Of a DNA stretch of 64,000 nt, positions 11,705 to 21,205 are shown in pieces. Each line of letters starts with the position of its first letter. Positions within the stretch are counted from its first letter, which is position 1. Position numbers and translations under genes: made by a program. The DNA lies in assembly GCF_000379605.1 (NCBI RefSeq), contig NZ_KB902591.1, forward strand, positions 49,918 to 113,917, in the 5' to 3' direction. The notes beneath the pieces were generated by a model. The model did no database searches. It was not told the DNA's origin and worked only from the letters and a program-made list of their open reading frames with translations. Origin of the DNA: Rhizobium giardinii bv. giardinii H152. GTDB taxonomy: Bacteria > Pseudomonadota > Alphaproteobacteria > Rhizobiales > Rhizobiaceae.

Positions 11705-13045
11705 ATGCCGATCAATATCACCATGCCAGCCCTTTCGCCGACCATGGAAGAGGGCAACCTCGCCAAGTGGCTGGTCAAGGAAGGCGACAAGGTCTCCTCC
11801 GGCGACGTGATCGCCGAGATCGAAACCGACAAGGCGACGATGGAAGTCGAAGCCGTCGACGAGGGCACCGTTGCCAAGCTCGTCGTTCCCGCCGGCACTG
11901 AAGGCGTGAAGGTCAATGCCGTGATCGCCGTCCTTGCCGCCGAAGGCGAGGACGTGTCGGCCGCTGCTTCGGGCAATGGCGCTGCACCGGTCGCAAAAGC
12001 GGAAACTCCGAAGGCGGAAGCGGCCCCCGCTGCCAAGGTGGACGCGGCACCGGCCGCTGCTCCGGCTGCCGCCAAGGTGTCCGCACCAGCTTCATCCGAC
12101 AACCGCACCTTCGCGTCGCCGCTCGCACGGCGGCTCGCCAAGGAAGCCGGCGTCGATGTCTCCGCCATCTCCGGCACCGGCCCGCACGGCCGCGTCGTCA
12201 AGAAGGATGTGGAAACGGCCGTCGCCGGCGGTGGTCTGAAGCCGGCCGCTGCGGCTGCTCCATCCGCTACTGCTCCGGCACCGGCGGCAGCACCGCTCGC
12301 CAAGGGCCCGTCGGACGAAGCCGTGCTCAAGAACTTCGCCGAAGGCTCCTACGAGCTCGTGCCGCATGACGGCATGCGCAAGACGATTGCCAAGCGCCTG
12401 CAGGAATCCAAGCAGACCATTCCGCATTTCTACGTTTCGGTGGATTGCGAGTTGGATGCACTTCTGGCCCTGCGTGCCCAGCTCAACGCCTCGGCACCCG
12501 AAAAGGACGGCAAGCCGGTCTACAAGCTGTCGGTCAACGACATGGTTATCAAGGCCATGGCGCTTGCCCTGCGCGACGTGCCGGAGGCCAACGTCTCCTG
12601 GACGGAAGCCAACATGGTCAAGCACAAGCACGCCGATGTCGGCGTTGCCGTGTCGATCCCGGGCGGGTTGATCACGCCGATCATCCGCAGCGCCGAGACC
12701 AAGAGCCTGTCGGCCATCTCCAACGAGATGAAGGATCTCGGCGCCCGCGCCAAGAGCCGCAAGCTGAAGCCTGAAGAGTATCAGGGCGGCACCACCGCCG
12801 TGTCCAACATGGGCATGATGGGCGTCAAGAACTTCTCCGCCGTCGTCAATCCGCCGCACGCGACGATCCTGGCGGTCGGCGCAGGCGAGGAACGCGTCGT
12901 CGTCAAGAAAGGCCAGATGGTCGTCGCCAACGTCATGACCGTGACGCTCTCGACCGACCACCGCGCCGTCGATGGGGCGCTCGGGGCAGAACTGCTCGGG
13001 GCCTTCAAGCGCTACATCGAAAACCCGATGGGCATGCTGGTGTAG
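11705..13045 (+). CDS. pdhC: Dihydrolipoyllysine acetyltransferase (pyruvate dehydrogenase E2)
   Basis: The 446-residue E2 has one lipoyl domain (residues 1-80, Lys43), an Ala/Pro-rich linker, a peripheral-subunit-binding domain (about residues 137-172, [20 protein letters not shown]), a second linker and the catalytic acyltransferase core ending with the [14 protein letters not shown] motif, whose His/Asp are catalytic. It transfers the acetyl group to CoA and forms the core of the complex. The ribosome binding site is GGGAGGGAAGG. It is followed by a GC-rich palindromic repeat and two unrelated genes before lpdA. Confidence 0.97.
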   Translation: MPINITMPALSPTMEEGNLAKWLVKEGDKVSSGDVIAEIETDKATMEVEAVDEGTVAKLVVPAGTEGVKVNAVIAVLAAEGEDVSAAASGNGAAPVAKAETPKAEAAPAAKVDAAPAAAPAAAKVSAPASSDNRTFASPLARRLAKEAGVDVSAISGTGPHGRVVKKDVETAVAGGGLKPAAAAAPSATAPAPAAAPLAKGPSDEAVLKNFAEGSYELVPHDGMRKTIAKRLQESKQTIPHFYVSVDCELDALLALRAQLNASAPEKDGKPVYKLSVNDMVIKAMALALRDVPEANVSWTEANMVKHKHADVGVAVSIPGGLITPIIRSAETKSLSAISNEMKDLGARAKSRKLKPEEYQGGTTAVSNMGMMGVKNFSAVVNPPHATILAVGAGEERVVVKKGQMVVANVMTVTLSTDHRAVDGALGAELLGAFKRYIENPMGMLV

Positions 13046-13049
13046 GAAA

Positions 13050-13085
13050 CCTCCCCCTAACCCCTCCCCGCAAGGGGGAGGGGGA
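13050..13085. repeat. Short GC-rich palindromic intergenic repeat (REP-like)
   Basis: A run of the type CCTCCCCCT...CCCCTCCCCG-CAAGGGGGAGGGGG folds into a hairpin with a CTCCCC/GGGGAG stem. Elements of this kind are widely dispersed between genes in rhizobial genomes. It sits immediately behind pdhC and could act as an mRNA-stabilising or partial termination structure. Confidence 0.6.
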
Positions 13086-13099
13086 CACGGAGCGTGACG

Positions 13100-13741
13100 A
13101 TGAAAACAGTCCTCTGCTACGGCGATAGTCTGACCTGGGGCTACGATGCCGAGACGCTCGGGCGTCACCGGCTGGAAGATCGCTGGCCAAGCGTCCTGCA
13201 AAAGGCGCTCGGTGACGGCGTTCACGTGATTGCCGAGGGGCTGAACGGCCGCACGACCGCTTTTGATGATCACCTTGCGGATTGCGACAGGAACGGCGCC
13301 CGCATCCTGCCGACGATCCTGCACAGCCACGATCCGGTTGATCTCGTCGTCATCCTGCTTGGCACCAACGACATGAAACCGGTGATCTGCGGCACGGCGG
13401 CCGGCGCGACGCAGGGCATGGAGCGGCTGATCGACCTGGTGCGGCACCACGCCTGGTCGTTCGACAGCGAAAACCAGCCGGAAATCCTGATCGTTGCGCC
13501 ACCGGTCATCCGCGAGACGGCGAATGCCGCCTTCGCGGCCATGTTCGCCGGCAGCATCGAGCAGTCGGCAATGCTGGCGTCGCTCTATGCCGACCTCGCC
13601 GACGAAAAGGGATGCGGCTTCTTCGATGCCGGTTCGGTGGCCGCAACCACGCCGCTCGACGGCATTCATCTCGATGCCGAGAATACGCGCGCCATCGGAC
13701 GCGGCCTCGAGCCGATGGTCCGGATGATGCTCGGGCTCTGA
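13100..13741 (+). CDS. SGNH/GDSL-type hydrolase (esterase)
   Basis: The 213-residue protein begins CYGDSLTWGYD, where the GDSL Ser is the expected nucleophile; GTNDMK near residue 88 supplies the block III Asn, and DGIHLDAEN near the end supplies the Asp-x-x-His pair. This is a small cytoplasmic SGNH esterase/arylesterase of unknown substrate. I choose ATG 13100 over GTG 13094 because GGAG at 13089-13092 is 7 nt from the former and only 1 nt from the latter. It is inserted between pdhC and lpdA and directly abuts a GNAT gene. Confidence 0.85.
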   Translation: MKTVLCYGDSLTWGYDAETLGRHRLEDRWPSVLQKALGDGVHVIAEGLNGRTTAFDDHLADCDRNGARILPTILHSHDPVDLVVILLGTNDMKPVICGTAAGATQGMERLIDLVRHHAWSFDSENQPEILIVAPPVIRETANAAFAAMFAGSIEQSAMLASLYADLADEKGCGFFDAGSVAATTPLDGIHLDAENTRAIGRGLEPMVRMMLGL

Positions 13742-14323
13742 GTGTCGGCGGTGCTGGTTCTGCGGGCGGCAGAACGCAAGGATGCGGCCGAGCTGGCGGT
13801 GCTGGTCGATATCGCGTCGCATGGATTTGCGACCTGGCTCTGGTACGGAGCGGTGATGCGGGGGGATAAGGACACCGCCATGGAGCAGGGGCGGTCGAGA
13901 ATGCGCAATGACCATGAGCCCGGCACCTGGAAGGACGCCACGGTGGCGGAATGGGATGGCGAGATTGCCGGCGTGTCGATCGGCTACGACCTTGAGGAAA
14001 GCGTTCGCGATATGGTCGCGCCGCATCCGGTGATCAAGCCGCTCCTGGATCTGCAGGTGACGGTGATCGGCAGCCGGTTCATCGACAGTCTCGGTGTCTA
14101 CCGGCACCACCGCCGCAAGGGTATAGGGCGAGCGCTGCTTGCCCGCGAAATCGAAAAGGCCGAGGGCAGGCAGGTCAGCCTGATCACCGAAAGCCACAAT
14201 AAGACGGCGCAGGCGCTTTATTTCGCCAGCGGATTCGTGGAGAAGGCGAGGCTTCCGGCCGTGCCGCTCTTTGAGGACAGCAAAAGGCATGACTGGGTCT
14301 TGCTTGCCCGGGACATGACCTAA
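13742..14323 (+). CDS. GNAT-family N-acetyltransferase
   Basis: The 193-residue protein has the GNAT acetyl-CoA-binding loop (SLGVYRHHRRKGIGRALL, about residues 118-135) and the following helix and strand (ITESHNKTAQALYFASGF). The acceptor is unknown; it could be a small amine or a protein N-terminus. The GTG start comes directly after the stop codon of the SGNH hydrolase, so the two genes are translationally coupled. Nineteen bp separate it from lpdA. Confidence 0.85.
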   Translation: MSAVLVLRAAERKDAAELAVLVDIASHGFATWLWYGAVMRGDKDTAMEQGRSRMRNDHEPGTWKDATVAEWDGEIAGVSIGYDLEESVRDMVAPHPVIKPLLDLQVTVIGSRFIDSLGVYRHHRRKGIGRALLAREIEKAEGRQVSLITESHNKTAQALYFASGFVEKARLPAVPLFEDSKRHDWVLLARDMT

Positions 14324-14342
14324 GGAGAGGCAGGAAACAAGA

Positions 14343-15788
14343 ATGGCAAATTCCTACGACGTCATCGTTATCGGCTCCGGTCCCGGCGGCTACATCGCGG
14401 CGATCCGCGCCGCACAACTGGGCCTTAAGACCGCCGTAGTTGAGCGCGAGCACCTGGCCGGCATCTGCTCCAACTGGGGCTGCATCCCGACGAAGGCACT
14501 GTTGCGGTCCGCTGAAGTGCTGCATCTGGCCGAACACGCCAAGAATTACGGCCTGACGCTCGAAGGCAAGGTGACGCCGGACCTGAAGGCGATCGTCGCC
14601 CGCTCGCGCGGCATTGCCGAGCGCATGAACGGCGGCGTCGGCTTCCTGATGAAGAAGAACAAGGTCGACGTCATCTGGGGTGAAGCCAAGCTCACCAAGC
14701 CGAACGAGATCGTCGTGGCGAAGACCACCAAGACCATCGTCCAGCCGCAGGCGCCGCTGCCGAAAAACACCCTGGGCGAGGGGACCTATACCGCCAAGCA
14801 CATCATTATCGCGACCGGCGCGCGTCCGCGCGCGCTGCCCGGCATCGAGCCGGACGGCAAGCTGATCTGGACCTATTTCGAGGCGATGAACCCGGACCGC
14901 ATGCCGAAGTCGCTGCTGGTCATGGGCTCGGGCGCCATCGGCATCGAGTTTGCCTCCTTCTACCGCACACTCGGCGTCGACGTCACGGTCGTCGAGCTGC
15001 TGCCGCAGGTCATGCCGGTCGAGGATGCGGAAATCTCCGCCTTCGCCAAGAAGCAGTTCGACAAGCAGGGCATGAAGATCATCCTCGACGCCAAGGTGAC
15101 CAAGGTTGAAAAGGCGGCCGATTCGGTAACCGCCCATGTCGAGAAGAAGGACGGTTCGATCGAGAAGATCACCGCCGACCGGCTGATCTCGGCCATCGGC
15201 GTTCAGGGCAACATCGAGAACCTCGGCCTGGAAGCGCTCGGCGTGAAGACCGATCGCGGCTGCATCGTCATCGACGGCTATGGCAAGACCAATGTGCCGG
15301 GCGTCTATGCGATCGGCGACGTCGCCGGTCCGCCGATGCTTGCCCACAAGGCCGAGCACGAGGCGGTCATCTGCGTCGAAAAGATCGCCGGCCTGCCGCA
15401 CGTGCATCCGATGGACAAGCTGAAGATCCCGGGCTGCACCTATTGCAACCCGCAGGTCGCCTCGGTCGGCCTGACGGAAGCCAAGGCCAAGGCAGAAGGC
15501 CGTGACATCCGCGTCGGCCGCTTCCCCTTCGTTGCCAATGGCAAGGCGATCGCGCTTGGCGAAGACCAGGGCATGGTCAAGACCATCTTCGACAAGAAGA
15601 CCGGTGAACTGATCGGTGCGCATCTGGTCGGCGCCGAAGTTACCGAACTGATCCAGGGTTTCGTCGTCGCAATGAACCTCGAAACGACCGAGGAAGAACT
15701 GATGCACACGATCTTCCCGCACCCGACGATCTCGGAGACGCTGAAGGAAAGCGTGCTCGACGCCTATGGGCGTGCACTGAACGCTTGA
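14343..15788 (+). CDS. lpdA: Dihydrolipoyl dehydrogenase (E3)
   Basis: The 481-residue flavoprotein reoxidises dihydrolipoamide for pyruvate dehydrogenase and related complexes. FAD motif GSGPGGYIAA (residues 11-20), redox-active disulfide Cys42/Cys47 in GICSNWGCIPTK, NAD motif GSGAIGIEFASFY, and the C-terminal HTIFPHPTISET that supplies the active-site His/Glu of the partner subunit are all present. A strong ribosome binding site (AAGGAG) precedes it. An unusually long loop (about residues 120-150) is present. It is the E3 of the local pdh set. Confidence 0.97.
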   Translation: MANSYDVIVIGSGPGGYIAAIRAAQLGLKTAVVEREHLAGICSNWGCIPTKALLRSAEVLHLAEHAKNYGLTLEGKVTPDLKAIVARSRGIAERMNGGVGFLMKKNKVDVIWGEAKLTKPNEIVVAKTTKTIVQPQAPLPKNTLGEGTYTAKHIIIATGARPRALPGIEPDGKLIWTYFEAMNPDRMPKSLLVMGSGAIGIEFASFYRTLGVDVTVVELLPQVMPVEDAEISAFAKKQFDKQGMKIILDAKVTKVEKAADSVTAHVEKKDGSIEKITADRLISAIGVQGNIENLGLEALGVKTDRGCIVIDGYGKTNVPGVYAIGDVAGPPMLAHKAEHEAVICVEKIAGLPHVHPMDKLKIPGCTYCNPQVASVGLTEAKAKAEGRDIRVGRFPFVANGKAIALGEDQGMVKTIFDKKTGELIGAHLVGAEVTELIQGFVVAMNLETTEEELMHTIFPHPTISETLKESVLDAYGRALNA

Positions 15789-15796
15789 TTGTGTTA

Positions 15797-15826
15797 CGGC
15801 TCGCCTCGATTTGAAACGGCGAGCCG
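15797..15826 (+). terminator. Hairpin between lpdA and lipA
   Basis: CGGCTCGCC (15797-15805) and GGCGAGCCG (15818-15826) form a 9-bp stem. It is followed only by CATTTCC, so it is at best a weak terminator or attenuator between the two genes. Confidence 0.4.
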
Positions 15827-15885
15827 CATTTCCGGCCCGAACGGGCGCCGTCGAAACACGCGCCTGAAGGAAAGTGAAAGCCAAG

Positions 15886-16863
15886 ATGGTCACCATTCTC
15901 GACCGAACCAATATCGAGAGCGACGCCAAGCGCATCCGTCATCCGGAAAAGGCCCACAAGCCGGATACGGAGATGCTGCGCAAGCCGGAATGGATCCGCG
16001 TCAAGGCGCCGGTGTCGAAGGGTTACCAGGAGACCCGCTCGATCGTGAAGGAGCACAAGCTCGTCACCGTCTGCGAGGAAGCGGGCTGCCCGAACATCGG
16101 CGAGTGCTGGGACAAGAAACACGCCACCTTCATGATCATGGGCGAGATCTGTACCCGCGCCTGCGCCTTCTGCAACGTCTCGACCGGCAAGCCGAACGCG
16201 CTCGACATGGCCGAGCCGGAAAACGTCGCCAAGGCGGTCAAGCAGATGGGTCTTTCTCACGTCGTCATCACGTCGGTGGACCGCGACGACCTGGACGACG
16301 GAGGCGCCGAGCATTTCGAAAAGGTTATCTGGGCGATCCGCGCGGCATCGCCGGCAACGACCATCGAAATCCTGACGCCGGACTTTTTGAAGAAACCCGG
16401 CGCGCTGGAGCGGGTCGTTGCCGCCAAGCCGGACGTCTTCAACCACAACATGGAAACCGTGCCGGGCAACTATCTGACGGTGCGCCCCGGTGCACGCTAT
16501 TTCCATTCGATCCGGCTTCTGCAGCGGGTCAAGGAACTCGATCCGACCATGTTCACCAAGTCCGGCATCATGGTGGGCCTCGGCGAAGAGCGCAACGAAG
16601 TGCTGCAGCTGATGGACGACCTCAGGACCGCCGACGTCGACTTCCTGACGATCGGCCAGTACCTGCAGCCGACCCGAAAGCACCACAAGGTCGAGAAATT
16701 CGTGACGCCGGAAGAATTCAAGTCCTACGAGACCGTCGCTTATACAAAGGGCTTCCTGATGGTCGCGTCCAGCCCGCTGACGCGCTCGTCCCATCATGCC
16801 GGTGACGACTTCGCACGGCTGCGCGCGGCGCGGGAAAAGAAGCTGCTGGCTGCGGCCGAGTAA
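15886..16863 (+). CDS. lipA: Lipoyl synthase
   Basis: The 325-residue radical-SAM enzyme inserts two sulfur atoms into octanoyl-protein to make the lipoyl groups needed by PdhB, PdhC and other E2 proteins. The auxiliary cluster motif [12 protein letters not shown] and the radical-SAM motif CTRACAFC are both intact, and the C-terminal RSSYHA-type motif appears here as [11 protein letters not shown] prefer ATG 15886 (MVTILDRTN), the start typical of rhizobial LipA; an in-frame GTG at 15874 closer to AAGGA is the alternative. Placement next to lpdA links cofactor supply to the complex. Confidence 0.96.
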   Translation: MVTILDRTNIESDAKRIRHPEKAHKPDTEMLRKPEWIRVKAPVSKGYQETRSIVKEHKLVTVCEEAGCPNIGECWDKKHATFMIMGEICTRACAFCNVSTGKPNALDMAEPENVAKAVKQMGLSHVVITSVDRDDLDDGGAEHFEKVIWAIRAASPATTIEILTPDFLKKPGALERVVAAKPDVFNHNMETVPGNYLTVRPGARYFHSIRLLQRVKELDPTMFTKSGIMVGLGEERNEVLQLMDDLRTADVDFLTIGQYLQPTRKHHKVEKFVTPEEFKSYETVAYTKGFLMVASSPLTRSSHHAGDDFARLRAAREKKLLAAAE

Positions 16864-16987
16864 GGAGCAGACGCCTTGGCGGCGCGGGCGACGTGCCGAC
16901 GCGGGCGACTTGGCGACGTCGACGGTGTTGATGCCTGAATGGAAGCTTTGCTGCGCCCCGCGCGGGGCCGGATATAGGTAAGTTGCG

Positions 16988-18034
16988 ATGGCAGACGGTG
17001 TGATGGGCAGGGTGAAGACGGCGCTTCTTATGCCGTACAGTCTCTTTCAAGTGGTGACCGGCAGGAAGGATTTCCGCGATCCGGTGCTTGGCAGTGAGCG
17101 ACTTAACCGCAAGGGCCTGCATGTGTGGCGGGTGAAGACGACTGCGCGCATCATCGAGTGGCGCCGCCGAAAGCTAACGCACCTGATCTCTGACGCCGAG
17201 CGGGCCTTCTTTGCGGAAAACGGCTATATGGAGCGCCGCAATCTCCTGCCGGAGGCGGATTTCAGGGCGCTGGTCGCCGAGGTGGAGGCGCTGAAGGCGC
17301 CGGCGCGGGAGATGCGGGAGGGCCGCGCCGTGACGCGCCGTATTCCGCTGACCCCGGACGTGCTGGCCCATTCCCCGATGCTGCGCTCGTTTCTCAGGAG
17401 TGAGAAATGGACCGGTCCGATCCGCTATGCGGGCGGCTTCAACGTGGAGCCCGTGCTCAGCATCCAGACGATTTTCGGCGAGCCGACGGCCAAGCCCGGC
17501 GAGAAGGATCCGCAGACCGATCTGCACATGGATACGTTCCATTCCACGGCCAAGGCCTGGTTCTTCCTCTATGACGTACCGGAAGACGAGGGGCCGTTCA
17601 CCTATGTTGCCGGTTCGCACAAGCTGACCAAGCGACGGCTCGCTTGGCAGAAGCGCATGAGCGTTCTGGCGTCGCGACGACACGGTGGCGGGGCTTTCCG
17701 TATTCCGGCAACGTCGCTGAAGCGGCTTCACCTTCCCCAACCGACGAAATTTTCGGTCCCGGCCAATACGCTGGTCGTTGGAGACACGTTCGGCTTCCAT
17801 GCGCGGGGCGTTTCGGTGCGCAAGTCGGTACGGGTCGAGCTCTATGCATCGCAGCGGCCGAACCCGTTCCTGCCCTTCATCAATCTCGACAGCGCCTGGC
17901 TGCCTTTTGTCAGTGGCCGCAAGGAAGTCATCAGTTGGTATGTCCAGGACTGGCTGGTGCGGCTCGGCCTCGGCCGGCTGATCTGGCAGCCTGTCGGCGA
18001 GGTCTCCGCACGCGACACCGTTGCCGATCGCTAG
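16988..18034 (+). CDS. Phytanoyl-CoA dioxygenase (PhyH)-family protein
   Basis: The 348-residue protein has a double-stranded beta-helix dioxygenase pattern: HMDTFHSTAKAWFFLYDV supplies the His-x-Asp iron ligands, GPFTYVAGSHKLT follows, and a later His in FGFHARGVSVRKSVR would be the third ligand, with Arg for 2-oxoglutarate. These enzymes hydroxylate using Fe(II), 2-oxoglutarate and oxygen; the substrate is unknown. The ~120 bp before it are GC-rich with short direct repeats of GCGGGCGAC. Nothing in the neighbourhood indicates a pathway. Confidence 0.75.
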   Translation: MADGVMGRVKTALLMPYSLFQVVTGRKDFRDPVLGSERLNRKGLHVWRVKTTARIIEWRRRKLTHLISDAERAFFAENGYMERRNLLPEADFRALVAEVEALKAPAREMREGRAVTRRIPLTPDVLAHSPMLRSFLRSEKWTGPIRYAGGFNVEPVLSIQTIFGEPTAKPGEKDPQTDLHMDTFHSTAKAWFFLYDVPEDEGPFTYVAGSHKLTKRRLAWQKRMSVLASRRHGGGAFRIPATSLKRLHLPQPTKFSVPANTLVVGDTFGFHARGVSVRKSVRVELYASQRPNPFLPFINLDSAWLPFVSGRKEVISWYVQDWLVRLGLGRLIWQPVGEVSARDTVADR

Positions 18035-18139
18035 GCCGGCGCGGGAAAGAAGCTGCCGATTGCGATCGGGTCGTCTTCCTGTGGTTGCAAAACCGAAATC
18101 GAGTTGTATGGTGCGCGGCTCCAAGATCTGGAGCCCGTC

Positions 18140-18721
18140 ATGCCGCGCTATGTTTCCGGAATTGAAGAAGCCCTCCCGATCCTTGGCCGCGCCGATCGGA
18201 TCCTCGTGATCGGCTGCTCCGGCGGCGGCAAGAGCACGCTGTCCAGAGGGCTCTCGAGCAGACTTGACCTGCCTTACGTCTCGATGGACCGGGACTTCTT
18301 CTGGCTGCCCGGTTGGGCGAAACGGCCGAAAGCGGAGGAGCGCGCGCTGATTGCCGCCAAGGTCGCAGAGGAGCGATGGATCATGGACGGGACCGGCGCG
18401 TCGAGCTTCGACCTGCGCCTGCCGCGAGCGGATCTCGTCGTCTGGGTCCGCGTTCCGCGGCGGATATGTCTGTGGGGGTTGACCTGCCGGGTGGCGTCGA
18501 GTTTCGGCCGTGTCCGCGCCGACATGGCGCCCGGTTGTCCTGAACAATTGCCGGATCGCGAATTCCTTTCCTACATCTGGAATTTCGAGCGCCGCGTTTC
18601 TCCGCTGATCGTGGATAGGTTAGGCCGGTATTCGCCGGGCATGCCGGTCCTGCAACTGAGGAGCCGCCGCGACATGGGTGCGCTCGTCGCGCGCCTGCAG
18701 GGAGCTGTCACTGTCGGATAA
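18140..18721 (+). CDS. P-loop NTPase, adenylate-kinase/topology-modulation-like
   Basis: The 193-residue protein contains a Walker A motif (IGCSGGGKSTLSRGL, about residues 24-38), followed by SRLDLPYVSMDRDFFW and a WIMDGTGASSFDLRLPRADLVVWV block, the pattern of small kinases annotated as DNA-topology-modulation or adenylate-kinase-like proteins. The actual substrate is unknown. I choose ATG 18140 because GGAG at 18130-18133 is well spaced; an earlier ATG at 18104 has no ribosome binding site. Confidence 0.7.
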   Translation: MPRYVSGIEEALPILGRADRILVIGCSGGGKSTLSRGLSSRLDLPYVSMDRDFFWLPGWAKRPKAEERALIAAKVAEERWIMDGTGASSFDLRLPRADLVVWVRVPRRICLWGLTCRVASSFGRVRADMAPGCPEQLPDREFLSYIWNFERRVSPLIVDRLGRYSPGMPVLQLRSRRDMGALVARLQGAVTVG

Positions 18722-18798
18722 GGTTTCGTATGTTCTCGTGCTTGGGTCCCGGAGCCCGGCATCTTGTTTTTACGGAAATCATTGAATATCTGAAATCC

Positions 18799-19251
18799 AT
18801 GCCACAATTCGAGACTCACCGGCCCGTCAAGCATACGCCCGACCAGATGTTCGATCTGATTGCCGACGTAGAAAAATACCCGCAATTCCTGCCGCTCTGC
18901 GAAGCCTTGGCGGTTCGCTCGCGCAAGGAGCGCGACGGCAAGGTGCTGCTGGTGGCGGACATGACGGTCGGCTACAAGGCGATCCGCGAGACCTTCACCA
19001 CACAAGTCCTGCTGAACAAGGCCGAGCGGTTCATCGACGTCAAATATCTCGACGGACCATTCAAATATCTCGACAATCGCTGGCGTTTCGAACCGGCGGG
19101 CGAGGGCGGTTGCTCCGTCCATTTCTTTATCGATTATGAGTTCAAGAGCCGGATTCTGGGGGCCTTGATGGGCTCCATGTTCGATCGCGCCTTCCGGATG
19201 TTTTCAGAGGCCTTCGAAAAGCGCGCCGACGAGATCTATGCCGTCGTGTAA
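18799..19251 (+). CDS. RatA/COQ10-like START-domain protein (ubiquinone-binding)
   Basis: The 150-residue protein starts MPQFETHRPVKHTPDQMFDL, followed by VEKYPQFLPLCEAL and WRFEPAGEGG, typical of the COQ10/RatA branch of SRPBCC proteins. In related organisms these are thought to bind ubiquinone and support respiration; the RatA toxin label comes from E. coli and should not be assumed here. A longer frame starting at 18730 exists, but the conserved region begins at 18799. It is convergent with cinA, 20 bp away. Confidence 0.85.
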   Translation: MPQFETHRPVKHTPDQMFDLIADVEKYPQFLPLCEALAVRSRKERDGKVLLVADMTVGYKAIRETFTTQVLLNKAERFIDVKYLDGPFKYLDNRWRFEPAGEGGCSVHFFIDYEFKSRILGALMGSMFDRAFRMFSEAFEKRADEIYAVV

Positions 19252-19271
19252 AAGCATTCGCCCATGACGCG

Positions 19272-19772
19272 TCAGCCTTCTGCCGCCTCCGCCAGCATGT
19301 CGAGCGCCGTCCGCACGGTCGCCAGCCGGATTGCATCGCGGCCGATCTCGCCATAGCGCATCTCACGATGGCGCACCGCACCGCCCCGGCTCGCGGCTGC
19401 CAGATGCACGAGCCCGACGGGCTTTTCGTCCGTCCCTCCGCTCGGCCCCGCAATGCCGGTGACTGCGATGGCGATATCGGCCTGCGAGTGGGAAAGGGCA
19501 CCGCGTGCCATCTCGACCGCGGTCTGGCGCGACACCGCCCCATGCGTGGCAAGCGTTGCGGGATCCACACCCAGCATCTGTATCTTGGCGTCGTTGGAAT
19601 AGGTAACGAAACCGCGGTCGACCACCGAGGACGAACCGGAGACTTCGGTCAGCGCGCCGACGATCAGTCCACCGGTGCAGGATTCCGCCGTCGCAACCAT
19701 CAGGCGGCGTTCGGAAAATGCAGCGATCAATGCGCGCGCCCTGTGTTCGATTTCCGCTGGCCAGCCGCTCAT
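19272..19772 (-). CDS. cinA: CinA C-terminal-type protein (nicotinamide-nucleotide amidase, PncC)
   Basis: The 166-residue product corresponds only to the C-terminal amidohydrolase domain of Cin[38 protein letters not shown], and [21 protein letters not shown] are the family blocks. It would deamidate nicotinamide mononucleotide to nicotinate mononucleotide in pyridine-nucleotide recycling. The molybdopterin-binding half of full CinA is absent, as is usual in this group. Its ATG overlaps the ispDF stop codon by 4 nt, showing translational coupling. Confidence 0.92.
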   Translation of the reverse strand: MSGWPAEIEHRARALIAAFSERRLMVATAESCTGGLIVGALTEVSGSSSVVDRGFVTYSNDAKIQMLGVDPATLATHGAVSRQTAVEMARGALSHSQADIAIAVTGIAGPSGGTDEKPVGLVHLAAASRGGAVRHREMRYGEIGRDAIRLATVRTALDMLAEAAEG

Positions 19773-20983
19773 TTTCCCTCTCCCGAATAAACCACCGTTG
19801 CCGTCGCAATGGCGGCGATGCCCTCGCGCCTGCCGACGAAGCCGATCTTTTCGTTGGTCGTCGCCTTCACCGAGCACCGATCGAGGGAGATGTCGAGCAT
19901 CGCCGCGAGATTTTCGCGCATCGCCTGGCGGTGCGGCCCAACCTTGGGCGCCTCGGCGATCAGCGAAATATCGGCGTTCATGATCGTGCCGCCGTGATCG
20001 CGAACGATCTTGGCCGCGTGTTCGAGGAAGATGCGCGAGGCAGCACCTTTCCACTGTGGGTCCGACGGCGGAAAGTGATCGCCGATATCCCCCGCGCCGC
20101 AGGTCGCCAGAAGCGCGTCCGTCAGGGCATGCAGCGCCACATCGGCATCGGAATGACCGAGCAGTTTCTGGTCGTGCGGGATGAAAACGCCGCAGAGCGT
20201 CACGCCGTCGCCATCGACAAGCTGGTGTACGTCGTAGCCATTGCCGGTGCGCACGTCGGGAAGGGGATTCCGGCTCAGTTTTTCGTCCGCCATGCGGATA
20301 TCCCGTTTGAGTGTCAGTTTGATATTGTCGACAGAACCCTCGACCAAGGTCACGGGCATGCCGGCCCATTCGGCGATCGAGGCATCGTCGGTGAAGTCGG
20401 CGCGGCCGGAAGCGGCAGCTTGTGCATGGGCTGAGAGAATCGGCTCGAAGCGGAAACACTGGGGTGTCTGTGCGGCGAACAGGCCGGTCCTCGACACGGT
20501 TTCGACGACCTTGCCATCGGGCGAGCCCCGCTTCAGCGTGTCGGCGACTGCCACGGCGGGAAGGACGGCCTCTGCGCCGTCGGCCAATGCCGAAAAGCAG
20601 CGGTCGAGCAGCGCATGATCGACAAACGGGCGCACTGCATCCTGGATCATCACATGCGTGATGCGGGATGCTTCGAGTGCCTTCAACCCGGCAAGCACCG
20701 ACAGTTGGCGCGTCGGGCCACCATGGACGAGGGTGACGGTCGTTCTATTGTCAGCCAGGTGGCCAAGAGCTTGCTGGAACAGCGCTTCATCATCGGGGTG
20801 AATGACGACGACGATTGTCTTTTGCCGCGGCCAGGTCGCAAAAACATCAAGAGTATGGCAGATAACCGGCCGTCCACCGATCAGACGATACTGTTTGGGG
20901 CCGTCCTGTTGCGAGCCGGCGCGCTCGCCACGCCCCGCAGCGACGATGACGATACCACAGGAAAGCTGTTCATTTGCCGGCAT
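19769..20983 (-). CDS. ispDF: Bifunctional 2-C-methyl-D-erythritol 4-phosphate cytidylyltransferase / 2,4-cyclodiphosphate synthase
   Basis: This 404-residue fusion catalyses two steps of the MEP isoprenoid pathway. Residues 1 to ~235 are the IspD cytidylyltransferase ([20 protein letters not shown] nucleotide-binding start, [12 protein letters not shown]). Residues ~245-404 are the IspF cyclase ([68 protein letters not shown]). The fusion is typical of alphaproteobacteria. It shares a 4-nt overlap with cinA downstream. Confidence 0.97.
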   Translation of the reverse strand: MPANEQLSCGIVIVAAGRGERAGSQQDGPKQYRLIGGRPVICHTLDVFATWPRQKTIVVVIHPDDEALFQQALGHLADNRTTVTLVHGGPTRQLSVLAGLKALEASRITHVMIQDAVRPFVDHALLDRCFSALADGAEAVLPAVAVADTLKRGSPDGKVVETVSRTGLFAAQTPQCFRFEPILSAHAQAAASGRADFTDDASIAEWAGMPVTLVEGSVDNIKLTLKRDIRMADEKLSRNPLPDVRTGNGYDVHQLVDGDGVTLCGVFIPHDQKLLGHSDADVALHALTDALLATCGAGDIGDHFPPSDPQWKGAASRIFLEHAAKIVRDHGGTIMNADISLIAEAPKVGPHRQAMRENLAAMLDISLDRCSVKATTNEKIGFVGRREGIAAIATATVVYSGEGK

Positions 20984-21205
20984 TTTCTATATGGCTTCCC
21001 GCGAATGCACCACCGTCCAGGCCCAACGCTGCTCGTTTGAGCGGCTTAAGATAAACGGCGGCACACCCGTCCAAAAATCTTCAGACGCGGTGGTGATTTA
21101 CCGCGAAGGACGGGCCTTTACCAGTTCTCCAGGGAATTTTGTGGCGCGGCACTGAAATCGCTTGGCAAGCCTATCAACTATGTCTAAAAATAGTGCAGAA
21201 TAAAG

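Noticed and set aside
12092-14290. Long minus-strand frame across pdhC, the SGNH gene and the GNAT gene
   Set aside because: It crosses three well-supported genes and the palindromic repeat and has no family features; it is a complement shadow.
18730-18798. N-terminal extension of the RatA/COQ10-like protein
   Set aside because: The extra 23 residues are not conserved in style with the family, which begins MPQFETHR at 18799.
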